Below, piece after piece: positions 1 to 9,694 of a DNA stretch of 42,035 nt. The stretch lies in NCBI GenBank assembly GCA_023423835.1, contig JAFAEW010000048.1:1-42035 (forward strand). Reading direction: 5' to 3'. The notes below the pieces were generated by a model. That model had not been told where the DNA came from. It made no database searches and saw only the letters and a program-made list of their open reading frames with translations. The DNA is from Bacteroidota bacterium. GTDB lineage: Bacteria; Bacteroidota; Bacteroidia; Chitinophagales; Chitinophagaceae. Numbering within the stretch: the first letter of the stretch is position 1; every line of letters starts with the position of its first letter. The translations under genes and the position numbers were made by a program.

Positions 1-172
1 ATGTTTACATTTATACTGGCATTGTGAGAACACCAAAATGATGATTGAAAAAGCAATTTCATCATAACAGAAAAAGGTTAGCGAATGTTTGCCTGTGGGA
101 GCCGGTTTCTGAAAGATCCTTTCTGATTCATCCTTGTTCCGCAAATTTTATTACCGAACGAAAATCACCAAT
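1..172. other. Leader region upstream of susC-like gene
   Basis: No gene is visible here: frames are short and interrupted, and the first ATG frame closes after eight codons. It should hold the promoter and leader of the SusC/SusD operon. The nearest approach to the Bacteroidota -7 element (TAnnTTTG) is AATGTTTG around 84-91, one mismatch, without a convincing -33 TTG, so I do not call it. The upstream neighbour, often the regulator of such loci, lies outside the window. Confidence 0.5.
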
Positions 173-3100
173 ATGAAAAAGAAAAAACTGCGGATTCACT
201 TTTTGCTGCTGTTGTTCGCCCTTTGTTACAGTGGAATAACGCAGGGCCAGAACCCGGTTACGGGCACCCTTAGATCCCCGTTGGGACAGCCGGTCGCCGG
301 CGCTACTGTCACCATCAAGGGCACCAATACTACCGTTTTATCAAACGACAGTGGAAGGTTTACCATCAATGCGCCGGTTGGAAGTACGCTCACCGTCAGC
401 TCGATAGGATTTCAGCCCAAAGAAATTACAGTTACCGGCAGGCAGATCAATGAAACACTTCAGGAAACAAATGCAGCCTTAAATGAGGTAGTGGTAATTG
501 GTTATCAAACGGTGCGGAAAAAGGATTTAACGGGCGCCACAGGTATTGTGAACATGGAAAATGCCGACAGAGTGACCTCTGCCTCAATCGGGGAGTCGAT
601 TCAGGGACTTGTTCCGGGCGTTACGGTCAGAAATGGTGGAGCGCCGGGTCAGAATTCAGTGATTGAGATCAGGGGCGTAGCCAGCTTTACCACCAGTGCT
701 CCGCTCTATGTAATCGACGGCATGATTGCCGATGCCAATTCAACCATCAATTCCGATGAAGTTGCTTCCATTCAGATTCTGAAAGATGCTTCTGCAGCCG
801 CTATCTATGGTTCCCGGGCAGCCAACGGTGTGATCATCATCACCACGAAAAAGGGAAAATCAGGCCCTTCCCGCATCAGCTTTTCCGCCAAATACGGAGT
901 TCAGGATATTCCTAAAAAATGGGACGTTATGGATGCTTCCCAATACCTGAAAACCGCGCAGACCTTATATTCAAATTCAGGAATGGCATTACCGCCCGGC
1001 ATTCAGGCCCAGGTAACGAATCCAACCGTAAATACCAATTGGCAGGATGCCATTTACCGCACCGGAAATGCGCAGGATTATAACCTCGGAATTTCCGGAG
1101 GATCAGAAAATGGCAATTACCTCGTTTCCGGAAGCTATTATAAAAGTAAGGGCGTACTCATCGGCAATGATTTTGAACGCGCAAGTTTGAGGATAAATAC
1201 GGAAGCAAGAAGAGGCAGGTTTACTTTCGGAGAAAACCTCGTTCTCAGCAACACCAACGGGTACAATCCTGGCGGTGGCGTAAACGCATTTTATGAAGCG
1301 CCACAGATGCTACCCATCATCGCCGTTCAAAGCGACGCCTATAATACACAGCCTTCAAATCCGGCCGGATGGGGATTCGGCTCCACCGATATTCCAACCT
1401 ATGCAGCCAATTATGTGGCGGTAAACGCGCTGGATAAACAGAAATACAATTTCGCCAAAGTGGTGGGTAATGCTTACCTGGATTTTAAATTTACCGACTG
1501 GCTGTCCTATCGATTCAATACCGGCCTCGAAGTCAGTTTCGATTACCACAAAGAAGTAAGGGATACAGGCATCTGGCGCTATGCTAATCAACCTCCGGCC
1601 ACAAGCGTGTATGAAGACCGCGAACAGTTTACCAATGTTCTTCTCGAACATACACTCAACTTCAACAAAACGCTGGGGCAACACAACATCAACGGCGTCT
1701 TCGGCTATTCTTATCAGCAAATAAAAAGAGAGGCTACCTCGGGCAGCAGGATCAATCTGCAAACCATCAGCGGCCAGACATTTACAACCATTTCTTCCGC
1801 CACCGGCGTGTCCTCGGCTAATGGCGGCGTTTCTGATTTTTACCGCATCCAGGGATTTTTAGGAAGAATTAATTATGCCTATCTCGATAAGTATCTCTTG
1901 ACACTGTCCGGAAGAATCGACCAGGATTCGAGATTCGGACCCGACTACCGTACGGGAACTTTCTATGCCGCTGCCGCTTCCTGGAGAATCAGCAAGGAGC
2001 AGTTTTTTAATGTCAGCTGGATTTCGGAACTGAAACTCCGCGGTTCCTACGGCCAGCTTGGAATCAGCAGTGCGCTGGAAAATCTCGGTGGATCCTGGCC
2101 CACGGTTGGCAATATCAACAATGCGCCCCGGGCCGTATATGGAATGTCACAGGATCCACGCGTAGGACTTTATCAGGCAGTAGTGACCAATCCCGATCTC
2201 CGTTGGGAAAGAAGGGATGAAAGCAATATCGGATTAGATGCTACCATATTAAATAACCGGTTGTCGCTTACCATTGACGTCTATAACAATATTTCTAAAG
2301 ACGTACTGGTAAACATTCCGCTCGGATACTACATCGGAACGTCGTCAGCAAGTATCATTTCGAATGCAGCATCGATAAGAAACCGCGGATTTGAAATCAG
2401 CGCCACCTACAGACATAAAGGAAGGGATTTGAACTGGGATTTGTCCGTCAACGGCACTACCATCAACAACCGGGTGATTGATGTGGGTAGCCAGGGTAAG
2501 GGAATCGATTATATTGAAGTGCCGGGAATAACATTCATCAGATCACAGATCGGGCATCCGATGAGCTCGTGGTTTATGCTCGAGACCGCCGGACTTTTCA
2601 AGACGCAGGAAGAAATCGACAACTATAAAAATAAAGACGGTGTCGTTATTCAACCGGATGCAAAACCGGGGGATGTGAAATACATCGACCAAAACGGCGA
2701 TGGCCAAATCAATAATGATGACAGAACGTTCATGGGTTCACCCTGGCCGACTTTTCAGGGCGGACTTCAGTTTAATGCCTCCTACAAAAATCTCAGTCTC
2801 AACATTCAGTTTGTTGGCGTATTCGGATACAAAATCTATGATGATATCCGCAGGGTTCTGGACAGCTATCAGCTCACCAACTTCAGATCCGACATCAATC
2901 CCTGGACGCCCTCAAACACCAATACTTCAGATCCGCGATTGGGGTTGGAAACAAATGATGCCGGAATCACTTCCAATAATTATAACACCAGTTCGAGATG
3001 GCTGGAAAACGGCTCCTACTTCCGTTTGAGAAATATCGAACTCGGATATGAAATTCCGAAATCATTTCTCGGAACGATCGGATTCAGCGGATTAAGAATT

Positions 3101-3250
3101 TTCGTGAGCGGCCAAAACCTATTCACCATCACCAAATACAAAGGGCTCGATCCTGATGTTACCGGAGCAGGCGTTCAGTTGAGAGGTTGGGATGCCGGCA
3201 ACTGGCCCGCAAGCCGCATATTTTCCATCGGAATCCAGGGTCAATTTTAA
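173..3250 (+). CDS. SusC/RagA-family TonB-linked outer membrane transporter
   Basis: Outer membrane TonB-dependent transporter that imports oligosaccharides with the SusD-like lipoprotein encoded next. The 1025-residue product opens with a Lys-rich signal peptide (MKKKKLRIHF, hydrophobic run, cleavage near TQGQ). A carboxypeptidase-regulatory-like beta-sandwich follows (VTGTLRSPLGQPVAGATV and on), then the TonB-box/plug junction (NEVVVIGYQTVRKKDLTGA), the plug motif with LYVIDGM and KDASAAAIYGSRAANGVI, and a long beta-barrel ending in an aromatic residue (GIQGQF). A frame opens 39 bases earlier at a TTG, but the ATG at 173 begins a proper signal peptide and is preferred. The order and 17-base gap to susD are typical of a polysaccharide utilisation locus. 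Substrate cannot be read from the transporter; the downstream enzymes suggest a furanoside glycan. Confidence 0.96.
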   Translation: MKKKKLRIHFLLLLFALCYSGITQGQNPVTGTLRSPLGQPVAGATVTIKGTNTTVLSNDSGRFTINAPVGSTLTVSSIGFQPKEITVTGRQINETLQETNAALNEVVVIGYQTVRKKDLTGATGIVNMENADRVTSASIGESIQGLVPGVTVRNGGAPGQNSVIEIRGVASFTTSAPLYVIDGMIADANSTINSDEVASIQILKDASAAAIYGSRAANGVIIITTKKGKSGPSRISFSAKYGVQDIPKKWDVMDASQYLKTAQTLYSNSGMALPPGIQAQVTNPTVNTNWQDAIYRTGNAQDYNLGISGGSENGNYLVSGSYYKSKGVLIGNDFERASLRINTEARRGRFTFGENLVLSNTNGYNPGGGVNAFYEAPQMLPIIAVQSDAYNTQPSNPAGWGFGSTDIPTYAANYVAVNALDKQKYNFAKVVGNAYLDFKFTDWLSYRFNTGLEVSFDYHKEVRDTGIWRYANQPPATSVYEDREQFTNVLLEHTLNFNKTLGQHNINGVFGYSYQQIKREATSGSRINLQTISGQTFTTISSATGVSSANGGVSDFYRIQGFLGRINYAYLDKYLLTLSGRIDQDSRFGPDYRTGTFYAAAASWRISKEQFFNVSWISELKLRGSYGQLGISSALENLGGSWPTVGNINNAPRAVYGMSQDPRVGLYQAVVTNPDLRWERRDESNIGLDATILNNRLSLTIDVYNNISKDVLVNIPLGYYIGTSSASIISNAASIRNRGFEISATYRHKGRDLNWDLSVNGTTINNRVIDVGSQGKGIDYIEVPGITFIRSQIGHPMSSWFMLETAGLFKTQEEIDNYKNKDGVVIQPDAKPGDVKYIDQNGDGQINNDDRTFMGSPWPTFQGGLQFNASYKNLSLNIQFVGVFGYKIYDDIRRVLDSYQLTNFRSDINPWTPSNTNTSDPRLGLETNDAGITSNNYNTSSRWLENGSYFRLRNIELGYEIPKSFLGTIGFSGLRIFVSGQNLFTITKYKGLDPDVTGAGVQLRGWDAGNWPASRIFSIGIQGQF

Positions 3251-3267
3251 ACAATTAAAATTTTTGT

Positions 3268-4824
3268 ATGAAAAACATATTGCCGATATTATTATTCTCA
3301 ACGGTGCTACTTCTAACAGGCTGTCAGAAAAAACTCGATATCACCAATCCAAACAGTCCGAATACCGCGATTTTTTGGAAAACGGCCGCCGATGCACAGG
3401 GCGGTGTCAATGCGATTTACAGCACCTACCACCGGGTGGGATTGTGCCGCAATGAATTCTTTATGACCATTATTCGTTCCGATGAAGGCTATAGCACGAG
3501 TCCGAACGCCACCCTGATCAATAATTTCGACCGTTTTATCATCACCGATTACAATCTTTGGGAAATTCATACCGTCTGGGAAGATTGCTACATCGGTATC
3601 AACCGTGCCAACCAGGTGTTGGATAATGTGCCCGCAATTGAAATGGACGATGCGCTCAAACAACAGTTGCTCGGAGAGGCGAAGTTTTTCAGAGGTTTCT
3701 TTTACTATTACCTCGCTCAGCTTTGGGGCAACGTTCCCCTTCAGCTTCACACTTCCCTTCCGGATGATCTGCCACCAACTTCTCCCGCCGCCGACGTTTG
3801 GGCACAGGCTGAAAAAGATTTTTCAGAAGCCGCCGCCCAGCTTCCGGTAAGCTACGATGCCAATAATATCGGTCGCGCTACCAGGGGCGCGGCTTATGGA
3901 ATGCTCGGAAAAGCCTATATGCAGGAGCACAACTACCAGGAGGCCGTGAGCGCATTTGACTGGTTTTTTAATGGAGAAGGAAAAGACGTTTATGATCTCG
4001 TTCCAAATTACCGCGACAACTTTGTGATAACCTCAGAAAACAACATCGAATCGGTTTTTGAATTTCAAAATGCGGTTAATCCCACCGATACCCACGACGA
4101 TGATACCCAACCTTTCGATCAGGATGATCTCAATTACGGCACTTCCATCCCTCCGTTTTTTGCCCCTCGCCCGGTAGGATTTACCGACGGACAGGCAAGA
4201 CGCTGGGTGGTAAACGAATTTTATAAAGACAAAACAACTACCGGAGAAAGAGATCCGCGCCTCGCCGCCTCCTTTCTGTACGATTCCACCGACGAAAGAG
4301 GTCCGGATTTTACGATGGTTTATGGCAGAACGTGGACTTCGCTTGGCTATTCGTCTGATCCCAATGCCACTCCAAGTACACATGACGTTTATTTCAGAAA
4401 ATTTCTGAACGATTTTACCGATGATGGCGAATCCTTCCATTCCGGAAATAATTACCGTTACCTCCGGTTTGCCGATATTTTATTGCTGTATGCAGAGGCA
4501 TTAAATGAAACCGGACAAACGGCCCAGGCCTATCAATATGTTGACCGTGTTCGGCAAAGAGCGGGCTTATTGCCGCTCTCCGTTACCATGCCGGGGCTGA
4601 GCCAGCAGCAGTTTTTGGAACAGCTTAAGCATGAAAGAATAACCGAACTTTCCGGCGAAGGACACCGTTGGGAAGACCTGGCAAGATGGGGCGACCTTGG
4701 TCCGCAACTGGCATCCAGAGATGAAGGATTTTCAAACTTCGTGGTTGGAAAACATGAATTGTTGCCAATCCCTCAACAGGATCTGGATATCAATCCAAAT
4801 ATGAAGCAAAATCCGGGATATTAA
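3268..4824 (+). CDS. SusD/RagB-family surface glycan-binding lipoprotein
   Basis: Surface lipoprotein that caps the SusC channel and binds the glycan ligand. The 518-residue product has a lipoprotein signal (MKNILPILLF, then LLLTGCQKK, lipid-attachment Cys about residue 19). The N-terminal SusD-like domain starts with DITNPNSPNTAIFWKTAADA. The helical TPR-like core includes GEAKFFRGFFYYYLAQLWG, and the C-terminal SusD domain includes RYLRFADILLLYAEALNETG, YVDRVRQRAGL and ERITELSGEGHRWEDLARWG. Length is usual for the family. It follows susC by 17 bases in the same operon and precedes the GH172 gene. Confidence 0.96.
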   Translation: MKNILPILLFSTVLLLTGCQKKLDITNPNSPNTAIFWKTAADAQGGVNAIYSTYHRVGLCRNEFFMTIIRSDEGYSTSPNATLINNFDRFIITDYNLWEIHTVWEDCYIGINRANQVLDNVPAIEMDDALKQQLLGEAKFFRGFFYYYLAQLWGNVPLQLHTSLPDDLPPTSPAADVWAQAEKDFSEAAAQLPVSYDANNIGRATRGAAYGMLGKAYMQEHNYQEAVSAFDWFFNGEGKDVYDLVPNYRDNFVITSENNIESVFEFQNAVNPTDTHDDDTQPFDQDDLNYGTSIPPFFAPRPVGFTDGQARRWVVNEFYKDKTTTGERDPRLAASFLYDSTDERGPDFTMVYGRTWTSLGYSSDPNATPSTHDVYFRKFLNDFTDDGESFHSGNNYRYLRFADILLLYAEALNETGQTAQAYQYVDRVRQRAGLLPLSVTMPGLSQQQFLEQLKHERITELSGEGHRWEDLARWGDLGPQLASRDEGFSNFVVGKHELLPIPQQDLDINPNMKQNPGY

Positions 4825-4890
4825 ATCAATGGCAGGCAAGGGGTTTTGTGGTTATGTTTTTTATTTGGTTTCCGGCTTTCGGTTCTTTGG

Positions 4891-4934
4891 GCATCTTCGT
4901 TGTGTCACTCACTTGTACTGCAGTTTTTCATGGC
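4891..4934 (+). repeat. Dispersed repeat, copy 1
   Basis: Bases 4912-4934 match the reverse complement of 9695-9717 at all 23 positions; the core carries the palindrome ACTGCAGT and ends TTTTTCATGGC. Weaker similarity extends to 4891 (partner end 9739). It lies between the SusD stop and the GH172 signal peptide, so it is probably an intergenic element, not coding. The other copy also lies between two genes of the same locus, in opposite orientation. Confidence 0.6.
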
Positions 4935-4955
4935 ATCAGTTTAAAACCGTTTATA

Positions 4956-6104
4956 TTGAAAGGAAAAATTATTGTTATTGCGCTTTTGTTTCTTTCCGGC
5001 AACGCGCTGACACAGACAAACCCACCGTTTAACGGGTTGCAGATGAACCTCGGAAATCTTTTTAGATTGTCCGATGCCAAAAGCCGTTCCATCAGTCCTG
5101 AAAACCCTACCGGAGAACCGGGCAAAGGTGGAATGGCCACCCTCGAAAACGGAAGTGCACGAGCCGCGGCAAGGGATCTTGGACAAGGCTGGAAAGTAAA
5201 TCCTTTTGTGGTAATAGAACCGGGCCAGACATTTACCCTGGCGGAAATTACCGGTCCGGGTGCCATTCAACATATCTGGATGACACCAACCGGCATCTGG
5301 CGTTTTTCTATTCTCCGGTTTTATTGGGATGATGAAACAACGCCTTCAGTGGAAGTTCCGGTGGGAGATTTTTTTGGTCTGGGATGGGGAAAATATGCGG
5401 CGCTGAATTCGCTGCCCGTAACCGTAAATCCGGGAAGCGCCTTCAACTGTTATTGGCCGATGCCATTCAAACGGAAATGTAAGATCACCATGGAAAATAT
5501 CAACACAGAAAAAATGGTGTTGTATTACCAGGTCGACTACACGCTTACCCAAGTGCCGGAAGATGCAGCTTATTTTCATGCGCAGTTCAGAAGAAATAAT
5601 CCAACAAAAAATGGACTTTATACCTTGATTGACGGCCTCAGTGGAAAAGGACATTATGTGGGAACTTACCTCGCCTGGGGTGTAAACAACAATGGATGGT
5701 GGGGCGAGGGTGAAATAAAATTCTTTATTGATGGAGATACAAAATTTCCCACCATAAACGGCACCGGTACCGAGGATTATTTTTGCGGGTCCTATAATTT
5801 CGAAAATCAGACCACCCATCAGTATGAATCTTTTTCTACCGCTTATGCCGGTTTGCACCAGATTATAAAACCCGATGGATTGTACCAGACCAATCAGCGT
5901 TTCGGTCTTTATCGCTGGCATATTATGGATCCTGTTCGTTTTGAACGGGAGCTGAAAGTCACCATTCAGGATCTGGGGTGGCGGCACGACGGCCGGTATC
6001 TGCGCCAACAGTCAGACATTAGTTCGGTAGTTTACTGGTACCAGGCGGAGCCTCATGCAGGCTTTCCGGCCCTTCCCAAAAAAGACGAACTGGAAGTGAA
6101 TTAG
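4956..6104 (+). CDS. GH172 (DUF2961) glycoside hydrolase, secreted
   Basis: DUF2961 is CAZy family GH172. Characterised members act on alpha-D-fructofuranosides (difructose dianhydride I enzyme) or alpha-D-arabinofuranosides. Family signatures here are RAAARDLGQGWKVNPF, ITGPGAIQHIWMT, the acidic NNNGWWGEGEIKFFIDGD and the diagnostic GTGTEDYFCGSYNF; the glutamates of GEGE and TED are the candidate catalytic acids. Start is uncertain. The open frame reaches back to a GTG at 4848 (418 residues), but that extension crosses a dispersed repeat and looks non-coding. A TTG at 4956 gives a compact signal peptide (MKGKIIVIALLFLSGNALTQ) and a 382-residue protein of ordinary length. It follows SusD in the locus and precedes the GH5-like gene by 24 bases. 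Exact substrate (L-arabinan, D-arabinan or fructan) is inference. Confidence 0.88.
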   Translation: MKGKIIVIALLFLSGNALTQTNPPFNGLQMNLGNLFRLSDAKSRSISPENPTGEPGKGGMATLENGSARAAARDLGQGWKVNPFVVIEPGQTFTLAEITGPGAIQHIWMTPTGIWRFSILRFYWDDETTPSVEVPVGDFFGLGWGKYAALNSLPVTVNPGSAFNCYWPMPFKRKCKITMENINTEKMVLYYQVDYTLTQVPEDAAYFHAQFRRNNPTKNGLYTLIDGLSGKGHYVGTYLAWGVNNNGWWGEGEIKFFIDGDTKFPTINGTGTEDYFCGSYNFENQTTHQYESFSTAYAGLHQIIKPDGLYQTNQRFGLYRWHIMDPVRFERELKVTIQDLGWRHDGRYLRQQSDISSVVYWYQAEPHAGFPALPKKDELEVN

Positions 6105-6128
6105 TATTTTCACCTAAAAAAGATAAAA

Positions 6129-7247
6129 ATGATATTGAGAAAAATTATCGTTGTCTTCGTCACGGCTTTTATTACCCTAAACGGTTCGGCCCAAAAAATC
6201 ACACCTCAGAAAACAAACCTTTCTGACAAAGCCGGAAAGCAATGGTCGGTTGAGAAGGCCAACGCCTGGTATGCGCAGCAACCGTGGATAATCGGGGCCG
6301 ATTACATTCCAAGTAATGCTATTAACCAATTGGAAATGTGGCAGGCGCCAACCTTCGACAGTCTTCTCAACGACAAGGAATTGGGATGGGCCGAAAATAT
6401 TGGTTTCAATACCATGCGTGTTTATCTCCACAGCCTTGCCTGGAAAGAGGATAAGGAAGGCTTTAAGAAGCGGATGAACACATTTTTAAATATAGCAGCC
6501 AACCATAATATCCGGATCATCTTTGTATTCTTCGATGATGTATGGAACAAGGAACCAAAGGCCGGACCGCAGCCGGCACCAAAACCCGGCGTTCACAATT
6601 CGGGCTGGGTGCAGGATCCGGGGCAGCCAATGTCGGAAGACACCACCCTCTTTCCGGCACTCGAAGAATATGTGAAAGATGTTCTTACCACCTTTTCAGG
6701 CGATAAGCGCATCCTCCTGTGGGATCTTTATAATGAGCCCGGAAATTCGGGCAAAAAAAACGCGTCCCTTCCGCTGCTGAAAAAGGTGTTTGAATGGGCA
6801 AGGGCAGTAAATCCGGAGCAGCCGGTCAGCGTGGGTTTATGGGATTGGAGCTTCGAAGAATTAAACGCCTTCCAGGTTGCCAATTCCGATATCGTCACCT
6901 ACCACGATTATGAAGATCCGGCCTGGCATCAACGCGTTATCGAACTGCTGAAAGTAAATGGCAGGCCGTTGATTTGTACCGAATATATGGCAAGAACGAG
7001 AAACAGCAGGTTTTCAAATACGCTTCCGCTTTTGAAAAAAGAAAGGGTTGGAGCCATAAACTGGGGATTTGTAGCGGGAAAAACCAATACGAAATATGCC
7101 TGGGATACGCCCATTCCCGACGGAAGCGAGCCGCTCGAATGGTTTCATGATATTTTTTATCCCGACGGAACGCCCTACCGGAAAGATGAGGTAGATCTGA
7201 TAAAAAAACTTAGTGCAGAAAAAACTCCGGCAGTGAATCCTCAATAA
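6129..7247 (+). CDS. Secreted clan GH-A glycoside hydrolase (GH5-like, cellulase-fold)
   Basis: A 372-residue exported retaining hydrolase of the (beta/alpha)8 clan GH-A type. It has a Sec signal peptide (MILRKIIVVF, cleavage near GSAQ at residues 19-22). The acid/base glutamate is E203 in WDLYNEPGNSG and the nucleophile is E285 in PLICTEYMART. The fold's other signatures are GFNTMRVYLHSLAW, FVFFDDVW, VTYHDYEDPAWH and GAINWGFVAGKTNTKY. Proteins of this kind are often labelled 1,4-beta-xylanase or cellulase without biochemical proof, so I leave specificity open. It sits 24 bases after GH172 and 15 bases before GH43, so it is probably co-transcribed and acts on the same glycan. Confidence 0.88.
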   Translation: MILRKIIVVFVTAFITLNGSAQKITPQKTNLSDKAGKQWSVEKANAWYAQQPWIIGADYIPSNAINQLEMWQAPTFDSLLNDKELGWAENIGFNTMRVYLHSLAWKEDKEGFKKRMNTFLNIAANHNIRIIFVFFDDVWNKEPKAGPQPAPKPGVHNSGWVQDPGQPMSEDTTLFPALEEYVKDVLTTFSGDKRILLWDLYNEPGNSGKKNASLPLLKKVFEWARAVNPEQPVSVGLWDWSFEELNAFQVANSDIVTYHDYEDPAWHQRVIELLKVNGRPLICTEYMARTRNSRFSNTLPLLKKERVGAINWGFVAGKTNTKYAWDTPIPDGSEPLEWFHDIFYPDGTPYRKDEVDLIKKLSAEKTPAVNPQ

Positions 7248-7262
7248 GTGGCCTGATTAAAT

Positions 7263-8345
7263 ATGAAAATGAATATCCTGAAAAATATCTATCCCGTACT
7301 TTTTTTGCTGCTTGTATCAAACAGCGCATGTAAAAAAAGCCTGGCCGGAAATGAAAATCCACCGGTTACGCCTGAACCGCCGGTGACCGGTAAGACGTTC
7401 AAAAATCCATTACTCGAAAATGCGCCCGATCCTTATGTTGTTCAGAGTGGGAACACTTATTATTACACTTCTACTCTGGGCAACCGTATTGGCATTTGGA
7501 AAACAACGGCTATGAGTGCTCTTTTCACAGCACCCTATACCACCGTTTACACGCCTCCGTCCGCAGGAGTAAATTCAAAAAACATCTGGGCGCCGGAATT
7601 CTACTTTTTGGATAATAAATGGTATTTGTATTATACAGCCGGCGATGGCAGTTCGCTTGAAACACAACGGACTTTTGTGCTGGAGAATGAAAATCCCGAT
7701 CCAACCATAGGAACCTGGATTGATAAAGGCAGGATTTACAATCGCACAGAAGATTACTGGGCCATCGATGGAACCGTATTTGAGTATAACGGCACCAATT
7801 ATTTCATCTGGAGCGGCCATCCCGATGCCTTCAACAGCACGCAAAACCTTTACATTTCCAAAATGACGAATCCTTATACACTGGAAGGAGAACGCGTAAT
7901 GATATCGACGCCGCAATATGACTGGGAAACGAATGGAAACGTAAATGAAGGACCTGAAATATTGCGAAATCCGTCCGGAAAAATATTTCTCATCTATTCT
8001 GCCAATGGATGCTGGACCGATGAGTATGGTTTGGGAATGCTCTCTTTCAAAGACAATGGCGATCCACTGAATCCGGCTGACTGGATTAAATCTCCGGACC
8101 CGGTATTTTCAACCAGTGTTGCCAACGGCGTGTACGGACCCGGTCATAATGGATTTTTCAGATCCGTTGATAAGACGGAAGATTGGATCATCTACCACGC
8201 CAATCCCAAACCGGAAGGCGGTTTCGGCTGTGGATCAACGAGAAGTACAAGGATGCAAAAATTCATCTGGAATGCGGATGGCACGCCAGATTTCGGACTA
8301 CCTGTTGCAACGGGAATGCCGATTGCGGTGCCTTCGGGGGAATAG
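7263..8345 (+). CDS. GH43 family glycoside hydrolase, lipoprotein (arabinofuranosidase/xylosidase type)
   Basis: Five-bladed beta-propeller inverting hydrolase, 360 residues. A hydrophobic leader ends in SNSACKK, giving a probable lipidated Cys23 (lipobox slightly atypical), followed by a Pro-rich linker to about residue 43. The GH43 catalytic triad is visible: general base D56 in APDPYV, pKa-modulating D169 in WAIDGTVFEYNG, and general acid E229 in NVNEGPEIL. The C-terminal VYGPGHNGFF and DWIIYHANP are typical of arabinan/arabinoxylan-active members. It is clearly paralogous to the GH43 at 9795 (VY[GA]PGHNGFF, EDWIIYHANP, MQKF.W), but that one carries a cleavable signal and this one a lipid anchor, suggesting different compartments. 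The family is firm; the substrate is inference. Confidence 0.92.
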   Translation: MKMNILKNIYPVLFLLLVSNSACKKSLAGNENPPVTPEPPVTGKTFKNPLLENAPDPYVVQSGNTYYYTSTLGNRIGIWKTTAMSALFTAPYTTVYTPPSAGVNSKNIWAPEFYFLDNKWYLYYTAGDGSSLETQRTFVLENENPDPTIGTWIDKGRIYNRTEDYWAIDGTVFEYNGTNYFIWSGHPDAFNSTQNLYISKMTNPYTLEGERVMISTPQYDWETNGNVNEGPEILRNPSGKIFLIYSANGCWTDEYGLGMLSFKDNGDPLNPADWIKSPDPVFSTSVANGVYGPGHNGFFRSVDKTEDWIIYHANPKPEGGFGCGSTRSTRMQKFIWNADGTPDFGLPVATGMPIAVPSGE

Positions 8346-8510
8346 GCCCGGCCGGCGGGATCAAAATTCAACTAAAATAAAATTCCTTTTGTAACATATT
8401 TTGGAACTTGAAATCGGGCCGGGAAAATAAGGTGTACAGTTTTTACGGCTAAAAAAGTTATCTTCAAAAACTGATTTCATGAAGGTTGAAATCCTCAAAA
8501 ACAGGTCATT
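8346..8510. other. Intergenic gap within the polysaccharide locus
   Basis: The 165 bases between the GH43 and mutarotase genes are the longest gap in the locus and could hold a secondary promoter. I see CATATTTTGG near 8395-8404, close to but not matching TAnnTTTG, and no terminator-like hairpin with a T-run. Confidence 0.3.
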
Positions 8511-9659
8511 ATGATAAAAAATATTTCGATTGCATGGCTCCTGTTGATGGTTATCAGCGGGTGCAATAATGCGCAAAATGAAAAAACCACCACTATGGAT
8601 TCTACCGTGTCAGAAAATCCTTTTGTACAGACAATTGATGGAAAGGAAACGAAGTTGTTCATTCTTCAAAACAATAATATCAAAGCCGCCATTACCAATT
8701 ATGGTGGCAGACTCGTTAGCCTTTGGGTGCCCGATAAGAACGGGAAGATGACAGATATTGTAGCAGGATTTGACAGCGTTCAGCAATACGTGCATTCCAC
8801 AGAGCCTTATTTTGGTGCAACCATCGGCCGTTACGGGAACCGGATTGCGAAAGGAAAATTTACGATTGCCGGCAAAGAATACACCTCTTCGATCAACAAT
8901 CCTCCCAACACCCTGCACGGCGGAAAAAACGGATTTCAGAGCAAGGTGTTTGATGCTGTACAACTGGGAGATACGGCCCTGCAGCTTACCTATCTCTCGA
9001 AAGATATGGAGGAAGGTTTTCCGGGAAACCTCAATGTAAAAGTTACTTACACACTTACCGGTGATGAGGCGCTGAAAATCGATTACGAAGCCACAACAGA
9101 TAAAACTACCGTAGTGAACCTCACCAACCATGCTTTCTGGAATTTGAATGGCGAAGGCAGCGGCACTATCCTAAATCACCGGTTATGGATAAATGCCGAT
9201 AATTATACGCCGGTTGACTCAACGCTGATTCCAACCGGAAAAATCGAGACTGTAAAAGGAACGCCCTTTGATTTTACAACGGCGACAACTATCGGAAAAA
9301 GGATTGACACCAATGCCAATCCACAGTTGAAAAACGGAAAAGGTTATGATCACAATTTCGTATTGAACAGAAATTCCGGAACCGGGTTAAACCATGCCGC
9401 AACGGTAGTTGGAGATCAAAGCGGAATTCAAATGGACATCTACACCGAAGAGCCGGGCCTGCAATTTTACAGCGGGAATTTTATGCAAAGCAAAAATGTG
9501 ATGAAAGGTGGGAAAAGAGATGATTTCAGAACGGCCTTCGCCCTCGAAACACAGCATTTTCCCGATAGCCCGAATGAGCCTTCGTTTCCTTCCACTTTGC
9601 TGAAACCGGGTGAGAAATATCAAACCGAAACGATCTATAAGTTCTCGGTAAATAAGTAG
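8511..9659 (+). CDS. Aldose 1-epimerase (galactose mutarotase) lipoprotein
   Basis: Interconverts alpha and beta anomers of free aldoses such as arabinose, galactose or glucose. The 382-residue protein has a lipoprotein signal (LLMVISGCNNAQ, Cys18), so it is outside the cytoplasm. Active-site landmarks are all present: GRYGNRIAKGKF, H136 in NTLHGG, catalytic acid H207 in NLTNHAFWNLNG, D280 in KGYDHNFVLN, and catalytic base E346 in AFALETQHFPDSPN; EPGLQFYSGNF is the usual substrate-loop motif. It lies between two GH43 genes of the locus, consistent with handling sugars they release in an inverted configuration. Confidence 0.95.
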   Translation: MIKNISIAWLLLMVISGCNNAQNEKTTTMDSTVSENPFVQTIDGKETKLFILQNNNIKAAITNYGGRLVSLWVPDKNGKMTDIVAGFDSVQQYVHSTEPYFGATIGRYGNRIAKGKFTIAGKEYTSSINNPPNTLHGGKNGFQSKVFDAVQLGDTALQLTYLSKDMEEGFPGNLNVKVTYTLTGDEALKIDYEATTDKTTVVNLTNHAFWNLNGEGSGTILNHRLWINADNYTPVDSTLIPTGKIETVKGTPFDFTTATTIGKRIDTNANPQLKNGKGYDHNFVLNRNSGTGLNHAATVVGDQSGIQMDIYTEEPGLQFYSGNFMQSKNVMKGGKRDDFRTAFALETQHFPDSPNEPSFPSTLLKPGEKYQTETIYKFSVNK

Positions 9660-9694
9660 CTAAGATTTAGTTGCAGGTTGAGATAAGTTTTGCT

